Assembly (NCBI GenBank): GCA_945862495.1
Contig: CAMAYM010000062.1
Location: 1-15,514 of the forward strand
Source of the DNA: Bordetella parapertussis
Lineage (GTDB): Bacteria; Pseudomonadota; Gammaproteobacteria; Burkholderiales; Burkholderiaceae_B
DNA: 15,514 bases
Direction: 5' to 3'
Below the pieces are notes generated by a model, which made no database searches, was not told the origin of the DNA, and saw nothing but the letters and a program-made list of their open reading frames with translations. Positions 1-5,109 of this stretch are shown in pieces; position 1 is the first letter of the stretch; every line of letters starts with the position of its first letter. The position numbers were made by a program, and so were the translations under genes.

Positions 1-912
1 GCGCATATTTTTGATGGCTTCGCGACATTGCAAAGTCAGTTGCCAACGCTGACGCAGCGTCCGGGTGTTGGCGCGAGGGTGGAAGTAACTTCCGCCGCAC
101 CGACCTTGACAGCAGCGCCTCTACGTACAGGGGCACTCAATCCTCCGACAATCTCCACACCACCACCTGCGCCAACAGTGTTACGTCATCGCGCTGACCG
201 TTCTGAGCCACGGGCGTTCTCTGAGCCCAACTCGCTCGCTAAACCCGTTGAGTCGGCGTCACCAGAGTCGACGCAACCCTTTTCTTTTTCTGCCCAGTCT
301 ACAGAGCAAGAACAAGTGCGAGCGGGTGCAATGATCGTCGGCGAGTCACGATTGCGGGGAGAGGGACCGTCCGTTGGGCGGACGCAACCAGAGTTTTTGG
401 TCGATGAGGTCGACACGCCGAGACTAAAGATGTTGTTATGGAGCCTAGGGAGTGCCTTAGCGCTCGCACTACTCGTGGTGCAGATGGCGTATGTGTATCG
501 TAATGATCTGGCGAGCCTGGTCCCTGCCTGGCGTCCTGCGCTAGAGTCTCTTTGCGTCAAGTTGCGCTGTGAAGTCAGTATGCGCCGACATCTTGAGCGC
601 ATTTCTGTTTCGGTTATCGCGTTCGAGCGTCAGCCTTCAGCAGATCAAGCGTCTCAGTCAGCAGAAATGACGCTGAAGTTTTCATTACGCAATCGTTTTA
701 ACCAGCCACAACCTTGGCCGTATCTTTCACTTGAGTTGACCGATGCGTCGAGTACGGTCGTGTTGAGAAAACGTCTGAGCCCCAACGAGTATCTGCCTGC
801 GACCTTGGTGGATAAGCCCTTTGCTGCGAATCAGGAAGTCAGTCTAATGTTGCCCGTGACTGTGACAGGCTTACAGATCAACGGCTATTCACTTAAACCA
901 TTTTTTCCTTGA
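1..912 (+). CDS. Zinc-ribbon/DUF3426 membrane protein, 5' end outside window
   Basis: The frame is open from the first base, so the start lies upstream; a TTG at 28 is not a credible start. The first visible residues, AHIFDGFATLQ, resemble the end of an MJ0042-type zinc ribbon (CxxC..CxxCxxxFDG), whose cysteines would lie just outside the window. After them comes a long Pro/Thr/Ser/Ala-rich, probably disordered linker (codons about 10-135), one strong transmembrane segment (about codons 143-166, rich in Leu/Ala/Val) and a C-terminal DUF3426-like domain with the typical start LCVKLRCEV. Family knowledge: such proteins are widespread in betaproteobacteria, often next to prmA, and have no settled function. 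Stop TGA is at 910-912. The next gene starts 10 bases downstream and its Shine-Dalgarno sequence overlaps this stop, so the two are probably co-transcribed. Only the C-terminal 303 residues are visible. Confidence 0.85.
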   Translation, partial: AHIFDGFATLQSQLPTLTQRPGVGARVEVTSAAPTLTAAPLRTGALNPPTISTPPPAPTVLRHRADRSEPRAFSEPNSLAKPVESASPESTQPFSFSAQSTEQEQVRAGAMIVGESRLRGEGPSVGRTQPEFLVDEVDTPRLKMLLWSLGSALALALLVVQMAYVYRNDLASLVPAWRPALESLCVKLRCEVSMRRHLERISVSVIAFERQPSADQASQSAEMTLKFSLRNRFNQPQPWPYLSLELTDASSTVVLRKRLSPNEYLPATLVDKPFAANQEVSLMLPVTVTGLQINGYSLKPFFP

Positions 913-922
913 GGCATTTAGC

Positions 923-1864
923 ATGACAGCGTCAGTTTTAATCTGTGGTTCAGTCGCTTTCGATACCATCGCCGTGTTTGATGGAAAGTTCAAAGAGCAT
1001 ATTTTGCCCGATCGGATTCATGCGTTAAGTGTGTCTTTTTTGGTGCCCCGTATGCGTCGAGAGTTTGGCGGCTGTGCGGGCAATATTGCCTACAACCTGA
1101 AGCTTTTGGGTGGTCATCCCATCCCTGTGGCAACTGTGGGTGATGACGCGACAGATTATTTGCAGCGCTTTAAGCAGTTGGGTATCGAGGTCAACATGAT
1201 CCGCAGCTTGCCCGATACATTGACTGCGCAATGCTTTATTACAACCGATCTCGATGACAATCAAATCTCAGCATTTCATCCTGGCGCAATGGACCGCTCC
1301 TCTGAAAATGATTTGACTGGCCATCAGGCTGCTTGGGCGATTGTGGCACCCGACTCAAAAGCGGGCATGATGGCACATGCCAAGCGTTTGCATGCGCAAG
1401 GTACACCTTTTATCTTTGATCTTGGTCAGGCAATGCCATTGTTTGACGGGGAGGACATCAAACACATGATCAGCCTCGCACAGGCCCTGACGGTGAATGA
1501 TTACGAAGCAAGTGTGGTTGAGCAGCGTACAGGCAAAAGTATCGCCGAATTAGCGCAGAGTTTGCGTGCAGTCGTCGTCACACGTGGCGCTGAGGGTGCG
1601 ACGCTCTATACTGAGGGACACGCGCATCACATTGACGCCGTCATCCCCCAAGGGCTTGTTGATCCAACAGGTTGTGGCGATGCGCATCGCGCTGGCTTGT
1701 TATATGGCCTCACGCACGGCTGGACATGGATGGATGCCTGTAAACTCGGCAATCTGATGGGTTCGATCAAGATTGCATCGCGCGGTCCTCAAAATCACGC
1801 ACCGAGCCGAGCCGAAATGAATGCCATGCTTAAAGCGCAGTTCAATTTGCAACTGCCTGTTTAA
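923..1864 (+). CDS. PfkB-family carbohydrate/nucleoside kinase (adenosine kinase-like)
   Basis: This 313-residue protein is of normal length for a ribokinase/PfkB-superfamily kinase, which phosphorylates a sugar or nucleoside with ATP in the cytoplasm. Visible hallmarks are the N-terminal strand VLICGSVAFDTI, the substrate-binding signature GGCAGNIAYNLKLLGG (residues 49-64) and the C-terminal signature DPTGCGD (247-253), with GCGD as anion hole and Asp253 as the likely catalytic base. Proteins of this subgroup are usually annotated as carbohydrate kinase or adenosine kinase; the substrate cannot be told from sequence. After the catalytic motif the usual DAFRAG reads DAHRAG (His255), a small departure from the pattern I expect. 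Start: ATG at 923 with GAGG about 8 bases upstream, overlapping the stop of the preceding gene. It lies between the DUF3426 gene and a lipoprotein gene, all on the same strand. Confidence 0.9.
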   Translation: MTASVLICGSVAFDTIAVFDGKFKEHILPDRIHALSVSFLVPRMRREFGGCAGNIAYNLKLLGGHPIPVATVGDDATDYLQRFKQLGIEVNMIRSLPDTLTAQCFITTDLDDNQISAFHPGAMDRSSENDLTGHQAAWAIVAPDSKAGMMAHAKRLHAQGTPFIFDLGQAMPLFDGEDIKHMISLAQALTVNDYEASVVEQRTGKSIAELAQSLRAVVVTRGAEGATLYTEGHAHHIDAVIPQGLVDPTGCGDAHRAGLLYGLTHGWTWMDACKLGNLMGSIKIASRGPQNHAPSRAEMNAMLKAQFNLQLPV

Positions 1865-1887
1865 GCGAATTTGAAGGGAATTTTGCG

Positions 1888-2391
1888 ATGAATAAATCAA
1901 TACTCTCCACCAGTTTGAGCGCCCGCTTGTTTGTGAGTGCATGTGCCCTATCGGCGGTGGTGCTCGTTTCTGGCTGCGCAAAGCCCTCGGCTTCTGCCAA
2001 TGTCTACAACTATAACCAAACTCAACGCGACCAAATCGTGCGTAATGGAACGGTGATTAATGTTCGACCGATTACGATCCAGAGTGACCAGACGTCTGGG
2101 GCAGGCGCGATTGCTGGTGGTGCTGTCGGTGGTGTGGCCGGCAGCGCGGTTGGGGGTGGGACAGGTCGCACCTTAGCGATTATTGGTGGCGCGATTTTGG
2201 GCGCGCTGGCTGGTAACGCTGTCGAAGATCAGGTCGGTAAAAAAGACGGACTCGAAATTTCAGTACGTTTGGATAATGGTGAGACGCGGGTGATTGCTCA
2301 AGAGGCAGATTTGCCGATCATGATGAATCAACGTGTTCAGGTCATTAGTGGAGCGGGACCCACACGTGTTGTTCCACTCACACAGAACTAA
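1888..2391 (+). CDS. Glycine-zipper lipoprotein, SlyB/17-kDa antigen-like
   Basis: A 167-residue predicted lipoprotein. The N-terminus has a basic start, a hydrophobic stretch and a lipobox VSGC with the lipid-modified cysteine at residue 30. Residues about 71-113 form a glycine zipper (repeated GAxAGG, GGVAG, GGAILGALAGN), typical of the glycine-zipper 2TM / Rickettsia 17-kDa antigen superfamily that includes SlyB and Pcp. These are outer-membrane-associated lipoproteins thought to affect envelope integrity. The C-terminal part (EISVRLDNGETRVIAQE.., then MMNQRVQVI) matches the small beta-rich tail of SlyB-like proteins. Start ATG follows AAGGGA by 8 bases. The gene begins 23 bases after the kinase stop, so it may belong to the same transcript. 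It converges on yggT; the 61-base gap carries inverted repeats but no clear T-tract terminator. Confidence 0.85.
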   Translation: MNKSILSTSLSARLFVSACALSAVVLVSGCAKPSASANVYNYNQTQRDQIVRNGTVINVRPITIQSDQTSGAGAIAGGAVGGVAGSAVGGGTGRTLAIIGGAILGALAGNAVEDQVGKKDGLEISVRLDNGETRVIAQEADLPIMMNQRVQVISGAGPTRVVPLTQN

Positions 2392-2415
2392 CTTTTTTGT
2401 AGCGCAAATGCATGT

Positions 2416-2455
2416 TAGCGCTGTTGCGCCTCAGTGCAGATGCAAACCAGCGCTA
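2416..2455. repeat. Inverted repeat between convergent genes
   Basis: TAGCGCTG (2416-2423) and CAGCGCTA (2448-2455) form a perfect 8-bp inverted repeat around a 24-base spacer. A second pair, GCGCAA (2402-2407) and TTGCGC (2424-2429), could form a competing hairpin. The repeats sit between the ends of the lipoprotein gene and yggT, where a terminator would be expected. Neither strand shows a T-tract after the stem, so a terminator role is only possible. Confidence 0.4.
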
Positions 2456-3025
2456 TAGAATGAAAAGCGGGAATAGTTGGTAGGTGATACGGCTGATCAC
2501 CATGATGGCGATTTGAGCCAAGATCAGCAGCACGATGGGTGATAGATCAACCCCCCCCAGATTTGGCATGATGCGCTGGATAGGCGCTAGCAGGGGGCTT
2601 GTCATGGTGCGCAACACGGGCATGATGGTGGCCATCGGATTGATCCATGACAGCACAGCCTGAATCAAGGTCAGCCAAACAATCAGATTGAGTGCCCAAC
2701 GCGCGACGGTCGTGAATCCTGCGCCAATGACGCCTGGTATGAGCTTGACGGGCAGCATGCTAGCGGTCGATACCAGCCACAATAAGATTAGATACAACAC
2801 CGCAACGATGAGCGTGCCCAGTAGACTTGCCCAGTCTGTGCCACCGCCTGTGGGTACGACTCGACGCAACGGCGTGACGAGCCAGTTAGTCGCCTGAATA
2901 ATGGCTTGAGAAATCGGATTGAAGGGGTGCAGTTTGACGGCATGCAGCCAAGCGCGTGCAAGCAGCACCGCACCGACCAGCGTAAAGCCAATATCAAGAA
3001 TAAAGCGGAGTATTTCGCCAATCAT
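2453..3025 (-). CDS. yggT: YggT family integral membrane protein
   Basis: A 190-residue, very hydrophobic protein with two tandem YggT repeats. Each repeat has a membrane helix, a short amphipathic stretch with a Pro/Arg motif and another helix: RAWLHAVKLHPFNPIS...TPLRRVVP (about residues 24-58) and QAVLSWINPMATIMPV...APIQRIMPNLGGVDLSP (about 122-163). About four to five membrane helices are expected. YggT proteins are inner-membrane proteins of poorly defined function, linked in the literature to osmotic or cation tolerance and, in chloroplast and cyanobacterial relatives, to cytochrome or division functions. In many proteobacteria the gene follows proC; here it does not. ATG at 3025 is the first Met in the frame, but no strong Shine-Dalgarno sequence precedes it. 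The histone gene upstream ends with an intrinsic terminator (3113-3141), so yggT needs a promoter in 3026-3112; I could not pick one with confidence. The gene contains a G8 homopolymer (C8 on the plus strand, 2551-2558). Confidence 0.9.
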   Translation of the reverse strand: MIGEILRFILDIGFTLVGAVLLARAWLHAVKLHPFNPISQAIIQATNWLVTPLRRVVPTGGGTDWASLLGTLIVAVLYLILLWLVSTASMLPVKLIPGVIGAGFTTVARWALNLIVWLTLIQAVLSWINPMATIMPVLRTMTSPLLAPIQRIMPNLGGVDLSPIVLLILAQIAIMVISRITYQLFPLFIL

Positions 3026-3112
3026 AAAGAGTCTGTCCCGAGTGGTGAAACAAGATCATCATTGTCGCACGTGCGTCTAGCCTCGTACCAGTCTGAGCAG
3101 ATAGATGTGGAT

Positions 3113-3141
3113 AAAAAAAGCCGCCTGGAGAACCAGGCGGC
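3113..3141 (-). terminator. Intrinsic terminator of the histone H1-like gene
   Basis: On the minus strand a 9-bp perfect stem (GCCGCCTGG/CCAGGCGGC, 3120-3128 with 3133-3141) with a 4-base loop is followed by seven consecutive T (3113-3119). This is a textbook rho-independent terminator. It lies 28 bases past the TGA of the -1-frame extension of the histone gene (3169-3171), but about 150 bases past the in-frame TAG at 3291. That supports the longer reading frame as the ancestral gene end. Confidence 0.9.
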
Positions 3142-3168
3142 TAGGTCTAGCTTGCCTTAGCCAAAAGC

Positions 3169-3294
3169 TCAGGGACGGCCACCCGTAGGAAAAGGCCACG
3201 ACGCAGCAGGATTCAGGGCAGTTTTTGCACCTGGAGCTGCAGCTGTCGAGGGGGCAGCGGCTGCCGGCTTTTTAGCAGCAGGTTTTTTAACTAT
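3169..3294 (-). other. Out-of-frame 3' extension of the histone H1-like gene
   Basis: If reading slips by -1 at the A10 run (3294-3303), codons from 3294 down to 3172 give IVKKPAAKKP, then an Ala/Pro/Ser/Thr-rich stretch, then KTALNPAASWPFPTGGRP and TGA at 3169-3171. That is 41 extra residues, for a total near 150. Seen directly: composition continues the K/A/P style, the frame stays open, and its stop is directly followed by the intrinsic terminator. From memory of the family, many betaproteobacterial H1-like proteins end in a peptide of the form LNPAAAWPFPTG-R/K-P, so this looks like the genuine C-terminus. Possible explanations are a frameshift mutation, a homopolymer length error in the assembly, or productive slippage. 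I cannot choose between them from one sequence. Confidence 0.8.
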
Positions 3295-3620
3295 TTTTTT
3301 TTTGCAGCAACTTTTGTAGCGGCTGGCTTTTTAGCAGCTACTTTTTTGACTGCAGGCTTCTTTGCTGCAACTTTCTTGACTGCTTTTTTAGCAACAACTT
3401 TCTTTGCTGCAGGCTTTTTAGCGGCGACTTTTTTTGCTGCAGGCTTTTTAGCTGCGGCTTTCTTCGCTACTTTCTTGACTGCTTTTTTAGCAACGACTTT
3501 CTTTGCTACTGGCTTCTTAGCAGCGACTTTCTTTGCTGCTGGCTTCTTTGCAACGACTTTTTTAGCTGCAACGGGCTTCTTTGCTGCAACTTTCTTTACT
3601 GCTTTTTTGGCTGTTGCCAT
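3291..3620 (-). CDS. Histone H1-like Lys/Ala-rich DNA-binding protein
   Basis: A 109-residue protein made almost only of Lys, Ala, Val and Pro in AAKKP/VAKK/AVKK repeats. It resembles the C-terminal-domain-like bacterial histone H1 homologues (HctB/BpH1 type) that bind DNA without sequence preference and compact the nucleoid. The start is ATG at 3620: AAGGAG lies 8 bases upstream and the product begins MATAKKAVKKVAAKKP, as usual for the family. A longer frame from 3674 has no support. The frame ends ...VAAKKK at TAG (3291-3293), immediately after a run of ten A. In the -1 frame the sequence continues for 41 codons to TGA at 3169 with a family-like tail (described separately), so this stop may not be the true end. 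The coding sequence contains a roughly 99-bp direct repeat. A possible -10, TTTAAT, lies about 30 bases before the ATG, but its -35 is poor. The gene lies downstream of nrdB on the same strand. Confidence 0.85.
   Translation of the reverse strand: MATAKKAVKKVAAKKPVAAKKVVAKKPAAKKVAAKKPVAKKVVAKKAVKKVAKKAAAKKPAAKKVAAKKPAAKKVVAKKAVKKVAAKKPAVKKVAAKKPAATKVAAKKK
3371..3568 (-). repeat. 99-bp tandem repeat inside the histone-like gene
   Basis: A 25-base block at 3371-3395 recurs identically at 3470-3494, giving a period of 99 bases (33 codons). The flanking DNA is similar but not identical through the rest of each unit. At protein level the unit is KKPAAKKVAAKKP followed by AKKVVAKKAVKKVA. A shorter third relative lies at the start of the gene (about 3592-3612). 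Because the period is a multiple of three, gain or loss of a unit would change length but not frame. Confidence 0.75.
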
Positions 3621-3769
3621 GGTAATACTCCTTAGTTCAGGGTCCCAAACATTAAAACCCGTGCTTGACTCCACCCACCATGGGAGGATGTTTCGCCCGA
3701 GTTATTCATCGTCACAAGCCGCTACCAACCATCAGTAGCATCATGATTTGTGCTGATGAATCCGGCACA

Positions 3770-3815
3770 GCCATTTGAACTGCCTCCCGTTAGGACGCGA
3801 ACCAATTCAAATGGC
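3770..3815. repeat. 10-bp perfect inverted repeat downstream of nrdB
   Basis: GCCATTTGAA (3770-3779) and TTCAAATGGC (3806-3815) are perfect reverse complements separated by 26 bases. They lie in the 275-base gap between the nrdB stop and the histone-like start. No T-tract follows on either strand, so it is not a classical terminator. It could be a regulatory site or an RNA structure in the nrdB 3' region or the histone leader. A weaker G+C-rich hairpin (GGCGG/CCGCC, 3823-3838) lies next to it and may help end the nrdAB transcript. Confidence 0.5.
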
Positions 3816-3881
3816 ACCAAATGGCGGGGTGAGCCGCCGTCTGGCAAGTACAAAGTGAGACTGAGACTCTGACTAGAGACC

Positions 3882-3908
3882 TATTCCCAATTGGCTTATT
3901 CCCAATTG
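3882..3908 (-). repeat. Tandem duplication of the nrdB C-terminal codons and stop
   Basis: The 12-base sequence TATTCCCAATTG (plus strand) occurs at 3882-3893 and again at 3897-3908, a period of 15 bases. Read on the minus strand, nrdB ends L-N-W-E-stop and the same frame continues A-N-W-E-stop, so the last three codons and a stop are present twice. Seen directly. It looks like a recent small duplication across the stop codon and leaves the protein unchanged unless the first stop is read through. Confidence 0.8.
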
Positions 3909-5089
3909 AGGGCGCCTCCAGTCTGATACTCAATCACACGTGTTTCAAAGAAATTACGTTCTTTCTTTAGATCAATCATTTCTGCCATCCAGGGGAAGGG
4001 GTTTTCTTCCTGGGCGAACAGAGGTTCGATGCCGATCTGCTGGCAGCGACGATTAGCGATAAAGCGCAAGTACGACTTGAACATGGGTGCATTCAGACCC
4101 AAAACGCCACGTGGCATGGTGTCTTCGGCGTACGCATATTCAAGATCGACCGCTTTGGCGAACAGCGCGCGAATTTCTTCACGGAACGCTGGCGTCCAGA
4201 GTTGTGGATTTTCGAGCTTGATGGTGTTGATCAAGTCAATACCGAAATTGCAGTGCATGGATTCATCGCGCAAGATGTACATGTACTGTTCTGCGGCACC
4301 TGTCATTTTGTTTTGGCGACCCAGCGCAAGAATCTGAGTGAAACCAACATAAAAGAACAAGCCTTCCATCAGGCAAGCAAACACAATCAATGACTTCAGC
4401 AGTGTTTGATCTGTTTCGAGTGTGCCGGTTTTGAAGTTTGGGTCTGCGATGGCGTCAATAAAGGGAATCAGGAATTGATCCTTGGCGCGAATCGAAGGCA
4501 CTTCGTTGTATGCGTTGAAGATTTCGGATTCATCGAGATCCAAACTTTCAACGATGTACTGATAAGCGTGTGTATGGATTGCCTCTTCGAAGGCTTGGCG
4601 CAGCAAAAACTGACGGCATTCAGGGGCCGTGATGTGACGATAGGTGCCCAATACGATATTGTTGGCAGCCAAAGAGTCCGCCGTCACAAAGAAGCCAAGG
4701 TTGCGCTTGATGATACGGCGCTCATCTTCGGTCAAACCGCTTGGGTTTTTCCAAAGTGCGATGTCACGCGACATGTTGATCTCTTGTGGCATCCAGTGGT
4801 TGGCGCAGGTCGCGATGTACTTTTCCCATGCCCACTTGTACTTGAAGGGCACGAGTTGATTGACGTCGGTCTGGCCGTTGATGATGCGTTTGTCGGCAAC
4901 ATTGACACGTGTGGCGGGGTTGGTCGCCACGGGTGTCTGAATCAGACCGGGTGTTGGTAAGGCAGAGTCACCAAAGATGCCTGTCGCTGCGCGTGCAGCG
5001 GAGGAGGCAGGTAGTTTGCTTCGCATTGCATCTACTAGACCTGCTGTCAGGCCTGTTTGTGTTGCGGGTTCATCGTTCCAGCTAAGCAT
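3896..5089 (-). CDS. nrdB: Class Ia ribonucleotide reductase, beta (R2) subunit
   Basis: This 397-residue subunit carries the diiron-tyrosyl radical needed by NrdA to reduce ribonucleoside diphosphates to deoxyribonucleotides. Ligand candidates follow the family spacing: Asp138 (FFVTADSLAANN), Glu169 and His172 (EEAIHTHAY), Glu232 (LMEGLFFY), Glu266 and His269 (RDESMH). Tyr176 stands four residues after His172, as the radical Tyr122 does in E. coli, which argues for class Ia and against the Tyr-less class Ic type. The C-terminal tail contains Tyr388 (IEYQTGGALNWE), the likely relay residue that docks to NrdA. The start chosen is ATG at 5089 (MLSWNDEP), 20 bases after the nrdA stop. An in-frame ATG at 5128 would overlap nrdA and is unlikely. 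Its Shine-Dalgarno is weak, so translation may be coupled to nrdA. A 15-base tandem duplication follows the stop (see 3882-3908). Confidence 0.96.
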   Translation of the reverse strand: MLSWNDEPATQTGLTAGLVDAMRSKLPASSAARAATGIFGDSALPTPGLIQTPVATNPATRVNVADKRIINGQTDVNQLVPFKYKWAWEKYIATCANHWMPQEINMSRDIALWKNPSGLTEDERRIIKRNLGFFVTADSLAANNIVLGTYRHITAPECRQFLLRQAFEEAIHTHAYQYIVESLDLDESEIFNAYNEVPSIRAKDQFLIPFIDAIADPNFKTGTLETDQTLLKSLIVFACLMEGLFFYVGFTQILALGRQNKMTGAAEQYMYILRDESMHCNFGIDLINTIKLENPQLWTPAFREEIRALFAKAVDLEYAYAEDTMPRGVLGLNAPMFKSYLRFIANRRCQQIGIEPLFAQEENPFPWMAEMIDLKKERNFFETRVIEYQTGGALNWE

Positions 5090-5109
5090 AATATGTATTC
5101 CGGTTGCGG

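Noticed and set aside
28..912. TTG at 28 as start of the first gene
   Set aside because: The frame is open to base 1 and the preceding residues continue a zinc-ribbon-like motif, so the gene begins outside the window.
2392..2452. Bidirectional terminator between the lipoprotein gene and yggT
   Set aside because: Stems exist, but loops are long and no T-tract follows on either strand, so I list it only as an inverted repeat.
3066..3075. CGCACGTGCG palindrome upstream of yggT
   Set aside because: Short, G+C-rich, single occurrence; no promoter or regulator could be tied to it.
3371..3568. Repeats as a CRISPR array
   Set aside because: The repeats are in-frame coding repeats of the Lys/Ala protein, without unique spacers.
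3621..3674. 18-residue N-terminal extension of the histone-like protein
   Set aside because: The extension has ordinary composition, no ribosome site, and AAGGAG sits right before the internal ATG at 3620.
3346..3738. Plus-strand frame of 130 codons rich in Phe/Ala/Thr with a membrane-like look
   Set aside because: It is the complement of the Lys/Ala repeat gene; the repeating hydrophobic pattern is a mirror of AAR codons.
4406..4960. Plus-strand frame of 184 codons opposite nrdB
   Set aside because: nrdB is unmistakable on the other strand with all ligands; no ribosome site or domain supports the opposite frame.
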